This document shows, piece by piece, positions 43,888 to 55,300 of a stretch of 64,000 nt of DNA (the stretch's first letter is position 1; the number at the start of each line of letters is the position of its first letter). Source of the DNA: Rhynchopus sp. YZ270_cl-10 (lineage: Eukaryota; Euglenozoa; Diplonemea; Diplonemida; Diplonemidae); contig OZ037873.1 of the NCBI GenBank assembly GCA_964035575.1, forward strand, positions 1,178,001-1,242,000. Reading direction: 5' to 3'. A program made the position numbers and the translations under genes. The notes below the pieces were generated by a model. That model was not told the origin of the DNA. It saw nothing but the letters and a program-made list of their open reading frames with translations, and did not search any database.

Positions 43888-46800
43888 ATGGAGGGGATAG
43901 TGAGGCTTGGGAGAGGCATCCGGCAGTTTCACTACTGTCAACTGACCACAGTACGCAGGTTCACGACAAGGACAGCATTACAGCATTCTGCGGCTTTCCC
44001 CCCGACTTCCTTGCAGTACCGCCCCAAGAGCAGCAGGTATCCATCCAACGAGGTTCCTCTCCTCCCTCATTCACCCCCCCCCTTAGGTGGGGGCAAAACC
44101 CCTATTTTTTTGAGGCATTTTGACTTTTTTGGACTTCCGCGCAAAGTACGTACAAACCACCCCTCATACCCACCCAGAAATGGGTCAGAAACACCCTGTG
44201 ACCCGAAAATCCATGCTAAGGGCGACTCAGAATATGAAAAAATGCAAAAAAATAGTGAAAAAGTGGCCTTTTGACGGTTTTGGCCATGTTGGGTAAAATG
44301 GCCATTTTTGGACAAAAAAATCAAAAAAACAGCAAAATTTCGACGTCATGACAGCTGCTTGGGCACAAACCTACCCCAGGGAGGTCCTGTGAGTCCATTC
44401 CGACCTGTTTTGGACACTTTAGGTACTTTTTTTGGCCGTTTTTTGGTGTTTTTAGGTCAAAAAACATCCCCGGACTATCCCCGGACTATCCCCGGACAGG
44501 ACTTGCGCCCTGCTTTCAGACCCACTCTGGGCCAAAAAATGGGTGAAAACCCCCGAAAAAGCACTCCGGGAACCCAGATAGTTCCAAATATCCACCAGAA
44601 ACCCACCCAAACACCTCAAAAACATGCCAGAAAAATATTTTCAAAAACACACTTTTTCAAATAAGTCATTATGGAACCTGCCCAGATGAACTTTTTGAAA
44701 AAAGTGTGTTTTTGAAAATATTTTTCTGGCATGTTTTTGAGGTGTTTGGGTGGGTTTCTGGTGGATATTTGGAACTATCTGGGTTCCCGGAGTGCTTTTT
44801 CGGGGGTTTTCACCCATTTTTTGGCCCAGAGTGGGTCTGAAAGCAGGGCGCAAGTCCTGTCCGGGGATAGTCCGGGGATGTTTTTTGACCTAAAAACACC
44901 AAAAAACGGCCAAAAAAAGTACCTAAAGTGTCCAAAACAGGTCGGAATGGACTCACAGGACCTCCCTGGGGTAGGTTTGTGCCCAAGCAGCTGTCATGAC
45001 GTCGAAATTTTGCTGTTTTTTTGATTTTTTTGTCCAAAAATGGCCATTTTACCCAACATGGCCAAAACCGTCAAAAGGCCACTTTTTCACTATTTTTTTG
45101 CATTTTTTCATATTCTGAGTCGCCCTTAGCATGGATTTTCGGGTCACAGGGTGTTTCTGACCCATTTCTGGGTGGGTATGAGGGGTGGTTTGTGGGTACT
45201 TTGCGCGGAAGTCCAAAAAAGTCAAAATGCTTCACCCGTCCTGAAGGTTTTGCCCCCACCTAACCCCCCCCCCTTAGGGGGCGTAATGGCTTAAGGAAGG
45301 GTGAAGCTTTTTGAATATTTTCACTTTTTTCCCGGAAAAAGTTAATAAATCTGCAAAAAACCGGCGGGGTACACCCTGGGATCTACGATCTAGGTCAGAG
45401 AACCCACTGAAACCACCAATGGACGACTTAGGGACAAAAACAATTTGGTTTTTTTTGAAAAAATGACTCCAAAACATGTTACAAAAATGTTACGGAAAAA
45501 GGCCGATTTAAGGCTTACTCTTGCATGGAACTTTAAAGTGACTTGGAGTCGTCTAAGGTGTCGAAAACACACCCAAATCGATTTTTTTGGGGTTTGTATG
45601 GGTATTTCTATGTGATTTTGGGGAAAATTTCGTCGAAAATGGGTTTATTTTTGTGGCAAAAGGCCGTGAAGGCCCCATTTTTGCCCAATTTTACCGTATT
45701 TTTTGAGTTTTTTTTCAAAAAAAAATCCAATTTAAAGTTGTAAGTACATGTCTGTGGCCTCCAAGGACCCCCGCATGTCATCCTGCCACTTCATGGGGGG
45801 TGTAACCCACCATGTTTGGGGGAAAGTACGTCGAGGGATGCGCCCCAAAATCCACTCTTGCATCGCGTAACGGTTGCGTAACGGTTGCAAAACGCACCTT
45901 TCCCTCAAATACCCCGCATGTGTTGCATGACCACCCAAAGTGCTGTAGCGTCATCTAAAGTGTCCAAAACACACCCAAAATGATTTTTCTGGGGTTATCA
46001 GGGTGTTTATATGTGTTTTTGGGGCTTTATCAGTCGAAAATATGACATTTTTTTGGGTTTTTTTGGGCTCCGAGGCCCTATTTTAGCCCGATTTTGCTGC
46101 GTTTTTTGCGTATTTTTTCATATTTTTTTTCAAGTTAAAATTGTAAGTACACGTCGTTGGCCTCCAAGGACCCCCACATGTCATCCTGCCACCTCCTGGG
46201 GGGTGTAACCCACCATGTTTGGGGGAAAGTACGTTAAGGGATGCACCCCAAACCCCAATGCAAGAGTGGGGACGCTTGGACACTTTCGGACGCTTACCAA
46301 ACCTGCGTCCCCACTCTTGCATTGGGGTTTGGGGTGCATCCCTTAACGTACTTTCCCCCAAACATGGTGGGTTACACCCCCCATGAAGTGGCAGGATGAC
46401 ATGCGGGGGTCCTTGGAGGCCACAGACATGTACTTACAACTTTAAATTGGATTTTTTTTTGAAAAAAAACTCAAAAAATACGGTAAAATTGGGCAAAAAT
46501 GGGGCCTTCACGGCCTTTTGCCACAAAAATAAACCCATTTTCGACGAAATTTTCCCCAAAATCACATAGAAATACCCATACAAACCCCAAAAAAATCGAT
46601 TTGGGTGTGTTTTCGACACCTTAGACGACTCCAAGTCACTTTAAAGTTCCATGCAAGAGTAAGCCTTAAATCGGCCTTTTTCCGTAACATTTTTGTAACA
46701 TGTTTTGGAGTCATTTTTTCAAAAAAAACCAAATTGTTTTTGTCCCTAAGTCGTCCATTGGTGGTTTCAGTGGGTTCTCTGACCTAGATCGTAGATCCCA

Positions 46801-47503
46801 GGGTGTACCCCGCCGGTTTTTTGCAGATTTATTAACTTTTTCCGGGAAAAAAGTGAAAATATTCAAAAAGCTTCACCCTTCCTTAAGCCATTACGCCCCC
46901 TACCCCCCCCCCCCCCCTTTATGCATTTTCCCCACTCCCCTAGGAGCTTTGCCACAGAAATCTTCTTGTAGTGAGGCTTCAACAGGAGTTAGTCGCTATC
47001 TCAACAAAGAAGCGCACCTACCTCTCAAAGTACTACAATGAAATACAATACAAGAGTAGCAAAAACACAAAAACAAAAAACAAACTTACAAACCCCCCAG
47101 GAGCTTTACCACAGAAGAAGCAAGCACACATACTAGAATGTCGATCGACTGGAGCGGTATCCCGCAGGTGGACCCTTGCGTCGCACTTGCAGAGGTGGAG
47201 GCTGGGAAGGGAACGCTTGTTGATGTGCGCGAGCCGAATGAAGTTGCCGACAAATCACTGAAGGCCACCTCCGGAGTTGCGTTCTGCCCTACCACGAAGC
47301 TCTCGCAGGTCACCTCTGCCGAGGCGCTTCTCGCTCTCGGTGTGCCCTCGAACATTGGCACTGCAAGCAACCCTGCATACATGATGTGCAAAGCCGGAGT
47401 GCGTGGACAGAAGATGGCTGAAGTCATGAAGTCCACCGGATGCACCCACGTCGCCAATGTCACCGGGGGGATCATGAACTGCCCTGCTGCTCACACGAAG
47501 TAA
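43888..47503 (+). CDS. rhodanese-domain protein, probably mitochondrial, with a 3-kb intron
   Basis: The downstream exon alone encodes a single rhodanese domain of 121 residues from ATG 47138 (LVDVREPNEV; MCKAGVRGQKMAEV with the catalytic-loop Cys; HVANVTGGI), a sulfurtransferase or thiol-carrier fold. I propose an upstream exon 43888-44036, MEGIVRLGRGIRQFHYC...RPKSS, rich in Arg and hydroxylated residues with a single acidic residue, as in a mitochondrial presequence. The donor GTATCC at 44037 is phase 2 and the acceptor at 47100 restores the frame through SFTTEEASTHTR into the rhodanese ATG. That gives 183 residues. The intron of 3,064 bases is filled by two giant palindromes. The rhodanese domain is certain; the upstream exon is inference. 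Without it, translation would start at 47138. Confidence 0.65.
44083..45262. repeat. 1.18-kb near-perfect palindrome
   Basis: The left arm (44083-44663) and right arm (44694-45262) are inverted copies with only a few differences, around a spacer of about 30 bases (TAAGTCATTATGGAACCTGC...). The outer ends read TTAGGTGGGGGCAAAAC and its complement. The left arm has three copies of CCCCGGACTAT where the right arm has two. No protein family is recognisable in either arm. Long inverted arms with little else suggest a foldback (FB-like) element or a palindromic duplication. Confidence 0.9.
45276..46901. repeat. 1.6-kb asymmetric palindrome
   Basis: The right arm (about 46303-46901) is inverted to the left arm 45276-45838. 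Between them the left side holds a second, diverged copy of part of the arm (about 45945-46275), so the left side is a partial tandem duplication. The centre (46255-46325) is a hairpin around GCAAGAGTGGGGACGC. The outer end AGGGGGCGTAATGGC lies 14 bases from the end of the first palindrome. No coding content recognised. Confidence 0.9.
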
Positions 47504-48267
47504 AAAAAAAGGGGGGGAGTTTTTGGTTTTGTGAAGGCCAATTAGGTTTTAACTTTTATTTTACACAATTTTTGTTTCATTTTTTGCATTTTTCCCCCCC
47601 AACCGCAAAAAAATTCACAGAAAAAAAATAGCACAAAAAGTGTGGTATTTTTTTATTTTGTTTTCTGTGACAAGATAAAAAGGTAGGGGGAAAAAAATGC
47701 ACGATTTTTTTTTTCTGTTGACCCTCTCAAATACTTTCAATTCTGTGAACTGAAAGTATGTGAATCTAGTTTTTTGTTTCCACTGTAACCTACTAAGGAG
47801 GCATGACGCTGACTCACGGTAATTTTTTTTTCTTCCTCTTGATGAGTTGTTTGGAAGTGTAGTTGCCATCCTGCGCAAGCTCCACTTTCTTCAATCCTCC
47901 CACCCTTTTTTGTTGGGGGCAACTGTTATTTTTTTTTTATAATTCCGACGACCTAAGCCCACTGGAGGTTTCGACTCGTTTTTACGACTTTTTCTCTTTT
48001 TTTTTTCCAAAGATGACATAACACAAAGGGCCGCTTCATCTAGCTGGAAAAACAACACGAAAACATAAAATGCAAAAAAATCGAAAAAACACCCCTATTC
48101 CCCCTTCCGCCTACCTATCCACTCACTTCGTCAAAAGGCCAGTGTACACCTCCGCGGGTCATTGAACCGCTCAATTCCCCGGGAAAAGAGAAATCTGATT
48201 TTGCGCTGAATAATATATTATGGACAAAAGGTCGCCTCCTTGACTCCTGACCTCGTCGCTGCTCACT
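47504..48267. other. intergenic
   Basis: T- and A-rich with runs. TTGACCCTCTCAAATACTTTC (47718) also occurs at about 13953 in the MGC array, including the following TCAATTCTGTGAACTG, a short dispersed repeat. No gene seen. Confidence 0.45.
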
Positions 48268-48421
48268 AGCCTATTGGAGTTCCAGTACTACAACTGCAGC
48301 GCATTGCAAACACTTGACTTGTCTGGGTGGAGGAATGTGCAGCACATTGAGAAAGGCTTCCTAAAAGGATGCAAAATACGTACAAGCAGCATCAACGTTG
48401 CAGGAGCTAGCAGTGCTAGAA
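48268..48421 (+). pseudogene. 3' fragment of an LRR gene
   Basis: About 50 codons (NCSALQTLDLSGWRNVQHIE, FLKGC, TSSINVAG) match residues near the C-terminal end of the 59780-61756 LRR repeats (61420-61535) closely at both DNA and protein level. No start, no upstream repeats and a different downstream sequence: a truncated duplicate. Confidence 0.7.
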
Positions 48422-48509
48422 GACAACCTTTTTTTTTTTGTCCCAAACCCTCTTCACTGACATCGCGAAGTAGTCCTCCCTAGGTTCGCATATATATCTC
48501 CCTCCCTTG

Positions 48510-50456
48510 ATGGCTCTAAAGCATCACCACCACTACCAACAGCCCCCCTCAATCCCTCCCTCCACAAAAAATATGGGCAAAAAGCCATTACGCAGTGCCC
48601 AGACCAATACTCCGTCTCAGCCAAACACCACCACCACCTCCTCATCCTCCTCATCCTCCTCATCCTCCTCATCCTCCTCATCCCTCTCCACAGCAGCCCC
48701 CCTTCTGATCCTCCTTGCTGGGATCTGTATTGGGGCGTACAGTGTCGACTTCTCTTTGGCGAATTTGTTTGGCTCGTCTTTTGCGGATCGTTGTTTGGAT
48801 TTGGAGGAGGCTTCTGCAGGGAGGGTTTCGCATGGGGTGTTCAAAGCACAGAGGCTAAAGTTTTATGGTGAGGCGGGATTGTCTGCTTTGGTCGCAATCA
48901 TTGGGAATGCGAGGGGAGTTGACACCACGGTGCCTCTGGAGTTGGTGAACGAATGGGGCGCGCTTGCAAAGCAGCGAGGCAATGTGGTGGCACTTCTGAA
49001 CCACGCATCTGGGGATGGCTTATATGCATTGCACCACGCAGCACTTCACAAAGAGGTGGATATCCTTAAAACATTACTCGAATTAGGTGCCGACCCTCTA
49101 CAACGTGCCCCTACCGGGCGGAACAGAGGTGCTACCGTTCTCCACCACATCGTTGGCCATACTCTCCAAGAAACCACTTCGCTGACCCGCTGGCTTATTC
49201 AGGGGCGAGAAGGCAAAAAAAATGTTCCATTTAACACAAAGTACCTCAATGTTACCGGAAAGTTTGATGTAGCGCGGTGGAAGGTGGTAAAGGAGATGGT
49301 GGATAAAGTGAACGTGGTTTTGATTGAAGCGGTGTTGAAGAAGGTGGGGAAAGAGGAGGCTGTGGAGTTTGTAAATGCGGTGGAGGAAAGCTTTGGACGT
49401 TCGGCGCTGCATCTGGCGGCACTCCATGGGTTGAAAGGGAGCGTGACAGCGTTGCTCCAATCTGGCGCACAACGTAGCCTCCAAGACTCCCTCGGGGCAA
49501 CCCCAGCACATCTCAGCAGCGCCAAAGGGCACCGCTCGCTCACCACTACATTGTCAACCGAACACCTCCGCCCCGACAGCCTTGGAAGAACAGTTTCTGC
49601 AGCCGCCCTGCCCCGCGCCCTTCCTTCAGCATCCTCTGTTCACCCCATCACAGCAACGCATTCTGGGGGTGGCTGGGGTCTCCCAAAACCAATCGATTCG
49701 TCACAATGCGATTTTAAAGTTGTGGACTCAGAGCTCGACGCGATGACCTTCTTTGGGGAACATTTACTCCTGGGGAGGCCGGTGTTGATGCGGGGCGCAG
49801 CAAAAAACTGGGCAGTACGGAGGACCTGGAAACGTGAGAATCTCCTAGCTCAACACGGAGAGGTAGGGGTGACTGCAGGGAACATACCTTATGCAAGCCT
49901 CTTCGGCCGCACCGAACGGAATACTACTCTCCGCGAATTCGCCTCCCGCATGGCAGCCGACAACACCAACGGAGAGTACATCTTTCACAACTTCGGCACT
50001 CCAGGGGGCTTCACTGCGGGGCTCGACCTGCCCCCTTCCTTCATGAAGGCTATTCCCCAGGCAATGCTGCGCAGTGCCCCAGGAGAGCCTATCTGGAAAG
50101 GACAGTTTTATTTGGGGCCGATCGGAAGTGGCGCGCCAATGCATATTCATGCCGACGCATACAATGCTTTAATCTACGGCCGGAAGTCGTGGTACCTATC
50201 ACCCCCAGGGCAGGCAGTGTTCACAGCGACACGGTATACATTGAATGAGACCGCACCACGCTCCGCAAAGCCGGTTCTTGCAAAGGGCGTGGCAGACGAT
50301 GTGCGTGCCTCGCTGGAGGGCACGAAGACGCTTTTCTGCGAACAGCTAGAAGGGGACATTCTCTACGTGCCAGCAGAGTGGGGCCACGCTACGATGAACA
50401 CCGAAGCCTCCATTGGGGTCGCGTTTGAGTTCCGCTTTGCGAGGAATTTCCTCTAA
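48510..50456 (+). CDS. ankyrin-repeat plus JmjC (JMJD8-like) type II membrane protein
   Basis: 648 residues, one exon. A Ser-rich N-terminal tail (a TCCTCA microsatellite codes for poly-Ser) precedes a signal-anchor helix at about 60-80. Ankyrin-type repeats lie at about 160-215 (ALHHAALHKEVDILKTLLELGADP) and 290-345 (SALHLAALHGLKGSVTALLQSGA). The C-terminal 240 residues are a JmjC domain with H547-A-D549 and H626 as predicted iron ligands and K559 in the YGRKSW motif for 2-oxoglutarate. GSGAPMHIHADAYN and the following YLSPP resemble metazoan JMJD8, an ER-lumen family, and the anchor would place the domain in the lumen. Hydroxylase activity is inferred from intact ligands. The start is ATG 48510; a second Met lies at about residue 22. 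Confidence 0.85.
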   Translation: MALKHHHHYQQPPSIPPSTKNMGKKPLRSAQTNTPSQPNTTTTSSSSSSSSSSSSSSSLSTAAPLLILLAGICIGAYSVDFSLANLFGSSFADRCLDLEEASAGRVSHGVFKAQRLKFYGEAGLSALVAIIGNARGVDTTVPLELVNEWGALAKQRGNVVALLNHASGDGLYALHHAALHKEVDILKTLLELGADPLQRAPTGRNRGATVLHHIVGHTLQETTSLTRWLIQGREGKKNVPFNTKYLNVTGKFDVARWKVVKEMVDKVNVVLIEAVLKKVGKEEAVEFVNAVEESFGRSALHLAALHGLKGSVTALLQSGAQRSLQDSLGATPAHLSSAKGHRSLTTTLSTEHLRPDSLGRTVSAAALPRALPSASSVHPITATHSGGGWGLPKPIDSSQCDFKVVDSELDAMTFFGEHLLLGRPVLMRGAAKNWAVRRTWKRENLLAQHGEVGVTAGNIPYASLFGRTERNTTLREFASRMAADNTNGEYIFHNFGTPGGFTAGLDLPPSFMKAIPQAMLRSAPGEPIWKGQFYLGPIGSGAPMHIHADAYNALIYGRKSWYLSPPGQAVFTATRYTLNETAPRSAKPVLAKGVADDVRASLEGTKTLFCEQLEGDILYVPAEWGHATMNTEASIGVAFEFRFARNFL

Positions 50457-51569
50457 AATTTAATAAACTCTAGCTTTAAAGAATGCTGAAAGAAAAAGGT
50501 CATTCACAAAAATGCGGTACTGCGGAACAGTAGAAGGGGCTTCAAAAAGACGGTGGGGGATTTATTTTTTTTCCTCCAGGCATTTTCCAACCGTTCTCTG
50601 CGAAAACACTGTTTTTTTTTAAATCAAAGTCATGATCGAAAAAGAAAGTGTTTCCCCAATTTGGAGATGAAGGAAGAGTGGTGATGGGTGGGAAAAACAT
50701 CACCCTATAGTGTGTAATTTACGGCACATTGTTTTTGTCGTTGCAATGTTTCTATCTAGGGTTAGGTTTTAGAGTGAATGTGTGTATTTTTTGTGAATGG
50801 AAAGACTTTCACTCAAGGGTGTTGGCAAAAAGTTTCGCTGTTGATGATGTCTCAATATTTTCCCCCTCTTTGCACGACGTTGCAGTTTAGGGAAAAAAAC
50901 AAGCTCCCCCCTTTTTTTTTTCGGTGACATGACCAGGGCGTTCGCTATCGCCATCGTTTTTTCCTGATCGTGGCGAAATGCCAAAAAACCCGAAATTTTT
51001 GGTTTTTTACTAGTGCTTAAAATAGGTCAAAAAAAATTTCCCGCCGGAGAGAAGCTAGTTCGTGGGGGTGAATCCCTGGTACTGAGTGGTCAAAAAAAAT
51101 TTGCGATTTGCGCGTGATCCCTTCCCCAGCACAAGTGCTATTACAGCTGAACTTTCCTGATACTAAAACCAGCAAAACGATGGAGAATTTCATCAATCCC
51201 CCCTCACTGAGGGTCTCTTTGTGCTGTTTAATCAAACAGATGTACAAGAGAGAGGCATCTGTCATATGAGACTTCATCCTTATTTTGACTATTTTCAATA
51301 AACTAAAACGTCTCTCTGCCGTTGAAGGTAGAGTTGACACGAGTAGTGACACCTTCTATACCAGGGGGTACTGGACACCTTCAGCAGACTGCAGGATTGA
51401 GGAGCGAGCAGGAGTGCTGGGGAAACTTCCTTTCACGGCAGGCGGGTTTGCGGATGATTTTGAGTACAGTGGACACCCCCTCTGCGACCCCCCCTCCGGG
51501 GGGGTCGACAGGGTGGTGGGGAGAAATCTCTCTCTCTCTTTTTTTTTTTTTTTTTTTTCCCCCTTTTTT
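50457..51569. other. intergenic
   Basis: No gene seen. Short open frames only; a C/G-rich inverted patch (GACCCCCCCTCCGGGGGGGTC, 51486-51506) precedes long T-runs at the left end of element C. Confidence 0.45.
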
Positions 51570-52996
51570 CATAGGGTGAAAACGATCGTTTTTTTTTTTT
51601 TTTTTTTTTTTACGAATCTGGGAAAAAGTGATCGGTCTTTTTTTTTTTTTTTTTTTTTCACGATCGTGAAGAAAAAAAAACGATCGTTTTTTTTTTTTTT
51701 TTTTCTTCACGATCGTGAAAAAAAAGCACCTTTTTCTTCACGATCGTGAAGGAAAAAAAAAACGATCGTTTTTTTTTTCCCTTATTATGTCGTTGATCGC
51801 TGGCCCACACCAGGGAGGGAGCCCCCACAGGTGCCCACAACCCCCCTGAAATCGGCCGAGAGTAACTTTTAGCGGTGTTTTGACGTAAAATGTCACCTTT
51901 TTTGGCATTTTTGGGGTGTACTTTTCTGGGACAAAATTCGCAAAACCCGAAATACGAATCGTAAAAAATCGCGACATTCTATGACATGCGTATACCATGA
52001 AGCAGCACGTCACGTGCATGTCATGTAACATGCACATGTAATATCGCCAAAAACCTAGTCGTAGTAACATCATCACTGTGCAAACCCCTGTCCATCCAAT
52101 ACAATTCACACTCTTTGTGGGTGGCCTTGTTGCCTTATTGCCACAGTAATTTTTGGCCCAGGCATGCTCTTGAAGCATGGCAATTTAGTGTGTATGGGGC
52201 AGGGTGTTGTTTTGTTCTGAATCCCCTATGTTATAATATCTAAGTCAATTGCGGGTGGTGGTTTGTGTAGCGTGAGGCACTCTTTTTAACCCTTTATGGA
52301 CCAAGAGGACATTTATTCCAATTGTGGTGGGGGATGCGGCGTTCAACACCAGGCCAAGTTGGCCAAAACCCCCAACTTTTGTACTGTCCAACCTCTGTAC
52401 AATTACGGCATATTTCGTTGTCTGGTGGTCTGAAGAGTGATCTGACCATATTCTCCAGGTATAACAAATGCCCAAATAATGCATTGGCGAAGGAATTTTG
52501 CACTTTTGACCATCACACATTACTTGTATTTTTACCGGTTTTTTAATGAGTACAACCTATGTAAGAGCACGCTGTCCCACAGATTTTAGAATTTGGGGGG
52601 GTCACGCAAGGATGATACGCCTGTATTTTCAACTTACCTTCCTTCACCCCCCCTGTAAGGGCAACCGTAGGTGAAGTAAGGTATAGTATTGAAATCGATG
52701 TGGGGGGGGGGAAAGGGTCAATTTTACAAAACCAGATTTTGAGGAAAATTTTAGCTGAAAATGGGCCCCACGTATAAGCAACCGGGCTCATATTTCTCAA
52801 AATTAAGTGGTCAAAAAATTGTCCAATTTTCGAGATTGACCCCACCACTGCACGGGCGGAGCCCAAAAATGCAAATAAGGATCCTTTTTAATTTGTTCTC
52901 TTGAAATGTATAATTTCATGTTTTCGCGAAAAAAAATTACAACTGATCCCTACAAGGGTTGAAGGAAGGTGGTTGAAAACAACAGTAACAACAAGG

Positions 52997-53435
52997 ACAA
53001 GTAATTGCTAAGGAAAAACGGGTGTGATGTGGAAAACTCCGCGCGATTTTCGAAACCACTGTAGCATCCTGGCGATTTGCTGGAGGTGCTGATGTGCCTG
53101 GTGTGATCGATGTGTTGTAGTCTGTGCATTCTGTGTTCCTTCCGCACTGCTCCAACGACGACGACAATGTGGGGAGCCTGTGGACAAAAACGAGCTGGAA
53201 CACGCCGAGCCTGCCGAGCCGACGTCCAACAACGCTATCAAGCAGATGGTGCTGGACGAAGAGGACAGCCCCCCTTCTTGAACGTTTCAGATGCTGGCGT
53301 CCCAGTGGGTCTGGCAGCTTACGAAGAGCGTTAGCATACCTGCAGAAGAGCAGAATGCTGGGCGTGTTGTAGATTATTTCTACAGGATGGAGTTCCACAT
53401 CACACCCCGTTTTTTTTCCGATAGCAATTACTTGT
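52997..53435. mobile_element. TIR element family 1, copy 2
   Basis: 439 bp, inverted relative to copy 1, with ends ACAAGTAATTGCT / AGCAATTACTTGT. The coding remnant reads ETTVASWRFAGGAD, then EPVDKNELEHAEPAEP and a terminal DEEDSPPS, with a stop in the middle; it is longer in one frame here than in copy 1. Confidence 0.65.
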
Positions 53436-53889
53436 TTTTTTTTTTTTTTTTGGTATTTTTTGAGCTGAGATTTTCAAAAAATACCAAAAATACGAGGGTC
53501 AACCGCTGTGATGCTCATTGTCTAGAACACAGGGCTATTTCTTTTTTCGGATTCGCCCGTGCAGTGGTGGGGTCAATCTCGAAAATCGGATAATTTTTTG
53601 ACCACTTAACTAACGAGTTAAATTTTGGGAAATATGAGCCCGATCACTTATACGTGGGCCCATTTTCGGCTAAAATTTTCCTCAAAATCCGGGTTTGTAA
53701 AATTGACCCTTCTGTGAAGGAAGGTTGTGGAAAAGGGTCCTTATTTGCATTTTTGGAATCCGCCCGTGCAGTGGTGGGGTCAATTTGCAGAATTGGGCAA
53801 GTTCTTGCAAGACAACGGGTAATGTTTGTTAGCTCTAAGGAGGGAAGGGGAGCGTTTGTAGCTCACACAGCACCCCAAACCCTAGCCTC

Positions 53890-54210
53890 TCTGTCCACAG
53901 CACACAGCTCTTCCCCTGAGTTACATTTGTGCCTCAACATGCTGAGCGCATCTTCAGTACGATGGGTGGGTGGATGAGCGAGAAGAGGCGCAACCGGCTA
54001 GTTGCACCAAAGCTGCACAAGCTTGTGGTCGTAGCACGCAGTTTGCGCGAGAGCAAGCCGCCACAAGCGAATGGTTGGTGGGATGAGGAGAAGCTGGTGC
54101 AGGAGGAGAAGGAGCGTGCGGGAGCTATATTGACTGCGACACGACAGCTGAGGACCCCAAGGTTGATGATGATGCTGAGCATCATGACTCTGACATCAGT
54201 GAAGGCTCTT
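53890..54210 (+). pseudogene. hAT transposase C-terminal remnant
   Basis: From about 53929 the frame reads VPQHAERIFSTMGGWMSEKR then RNRLVAPKLHKLVVVARSLR. This matches the hAT dimerisation domain pattern (xERxFS..G....RN.L.....L..L...R), including the ERIFS core. An acidic tail follows. No upstream DDE region is open nearby, so only the 3' end of the gene is present. Confidence 0.65.
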
Positions 54211-54729
54211 GGGACTAAACGCATACAGTCTTGTCCGTACCCATTTCTCCCACACAAGTCACCACCCCCTTGTGACTTGCCTGTAACAGTGGAAACGTTT
54301 CCCTCCCAGCCGCAAACCCGTTCAGTGTATCGTGAGCCACTGCAGTGACCCACTCACGCTCGACCCTGTCCCTCTTTGTGAACATTTCGCCTTCTCCTAC
54401 GTTGTGCTGAGGAAAACCAAAAAACATGCTCAAAAATGATGTGGGCACGGGGGTCAGACTCCACTTCTGACCACCTAAAATTAGGTCATACACGTGTTAT
54501 ACCCCAAACTGACCAAGAAATTTTCCCAGTGTTCGATGGTGATCGAATTAAATCGGTGGTAAAAAGTGAAAAATGGGGCATGCCAGGCCCACGTCAATCA
54601 GCCTAAAAATGTTGCAACTTTAAACGCACGTCTCTCCCGTACACCAATACACACTTTTAACACATACAGTACAGCAAGGGAAAACCAAGGGAAAATCCAC
54701 TTTTACCCTGTGTTCTCCTTGTTACGGCT

Positions 54730-55300
54730 GCACTAACCTAATCATCAAAACTGCTCGATTTTGGCTTTATCTAAAAGATCGACATCAATTCTTACGAAAT
54801 ATAATTTATTTTACGATTTTGAGTAGAATTCTGTTTGCAGGGCGAAGTCACGAGGCAGGGGGTGATTTTGGGGGTGAGCGCCAAAAAAAGTCGTTTTCCT
54901 AGGATTGACCCACCTCCCTCCAGCATCCAACGATATGACATTTTTACGAAAGTTGTCGATTCTTGCCTTATTTGAAAGATTGAGCAAAGTTCTTGTCACA
55001 CAGAAAAAAAAATGTTTTTACGAAAATGAGTAGAACCCCATTACCCCTACCAACGTGTGGCATTCGTGCGCCACTATAGTGGAACTTGCTGGGTAAAAAC
55101 GGTTTTCTGGTTTTAGTGCCTCGCTGGCGACATCCGTTGGGGAGGATTCTGGTGTGAGAATGTTCTCGATTTTTGCTTTATTTGAAAGATTCGCCACAAA
55201 ATCGTTTCAAGGAAAAGAGTCGGTCAAAAAGTCCAAGTAGAACCCCGTATATATTGGCGCCATTAGCAGAGCCACATATGTGGCTCCCGTACTGTTAGGG
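54730..55300. repeat. diverged tandem repeat, about 210-bp period
   Basis: Three units (near 54748, 54955 and 55167) each contain TCGATTTTxGCxTTATxTxAAAGAT followed about 60 bases later by GAGTAGAA. Unit 1 resembles the CTCAAAACTGCTCGATTCTGG segment of element B (25979), another interior link between B and C. Confidence 0.55.

Larger units (their letters stand above)
44037..47100 (+). other. proposed 3,064-base intron of the rhodanese gene
   Basis: GT at 44037, AG at 47099-47100, phase 2. The other introns seen in the window are 46-173 bases. A second, near-copy acceptor segment (CCCTAGGAGCTTTGCCACAGAA) lies at 46938-46960 against CCCCAGGAGCTTTACCACAG at 47095; using the first would hit a stop after about nine codons. 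Confidence 0.5.

Noticed and set aside
44308-46634. Paired frames such as those at 44308 (+), 44810 (-), 45543 (+) and 46434 (-)
   Set aside because: Identical peptides on both strands come from the palindromic arms; no start context or known domain.
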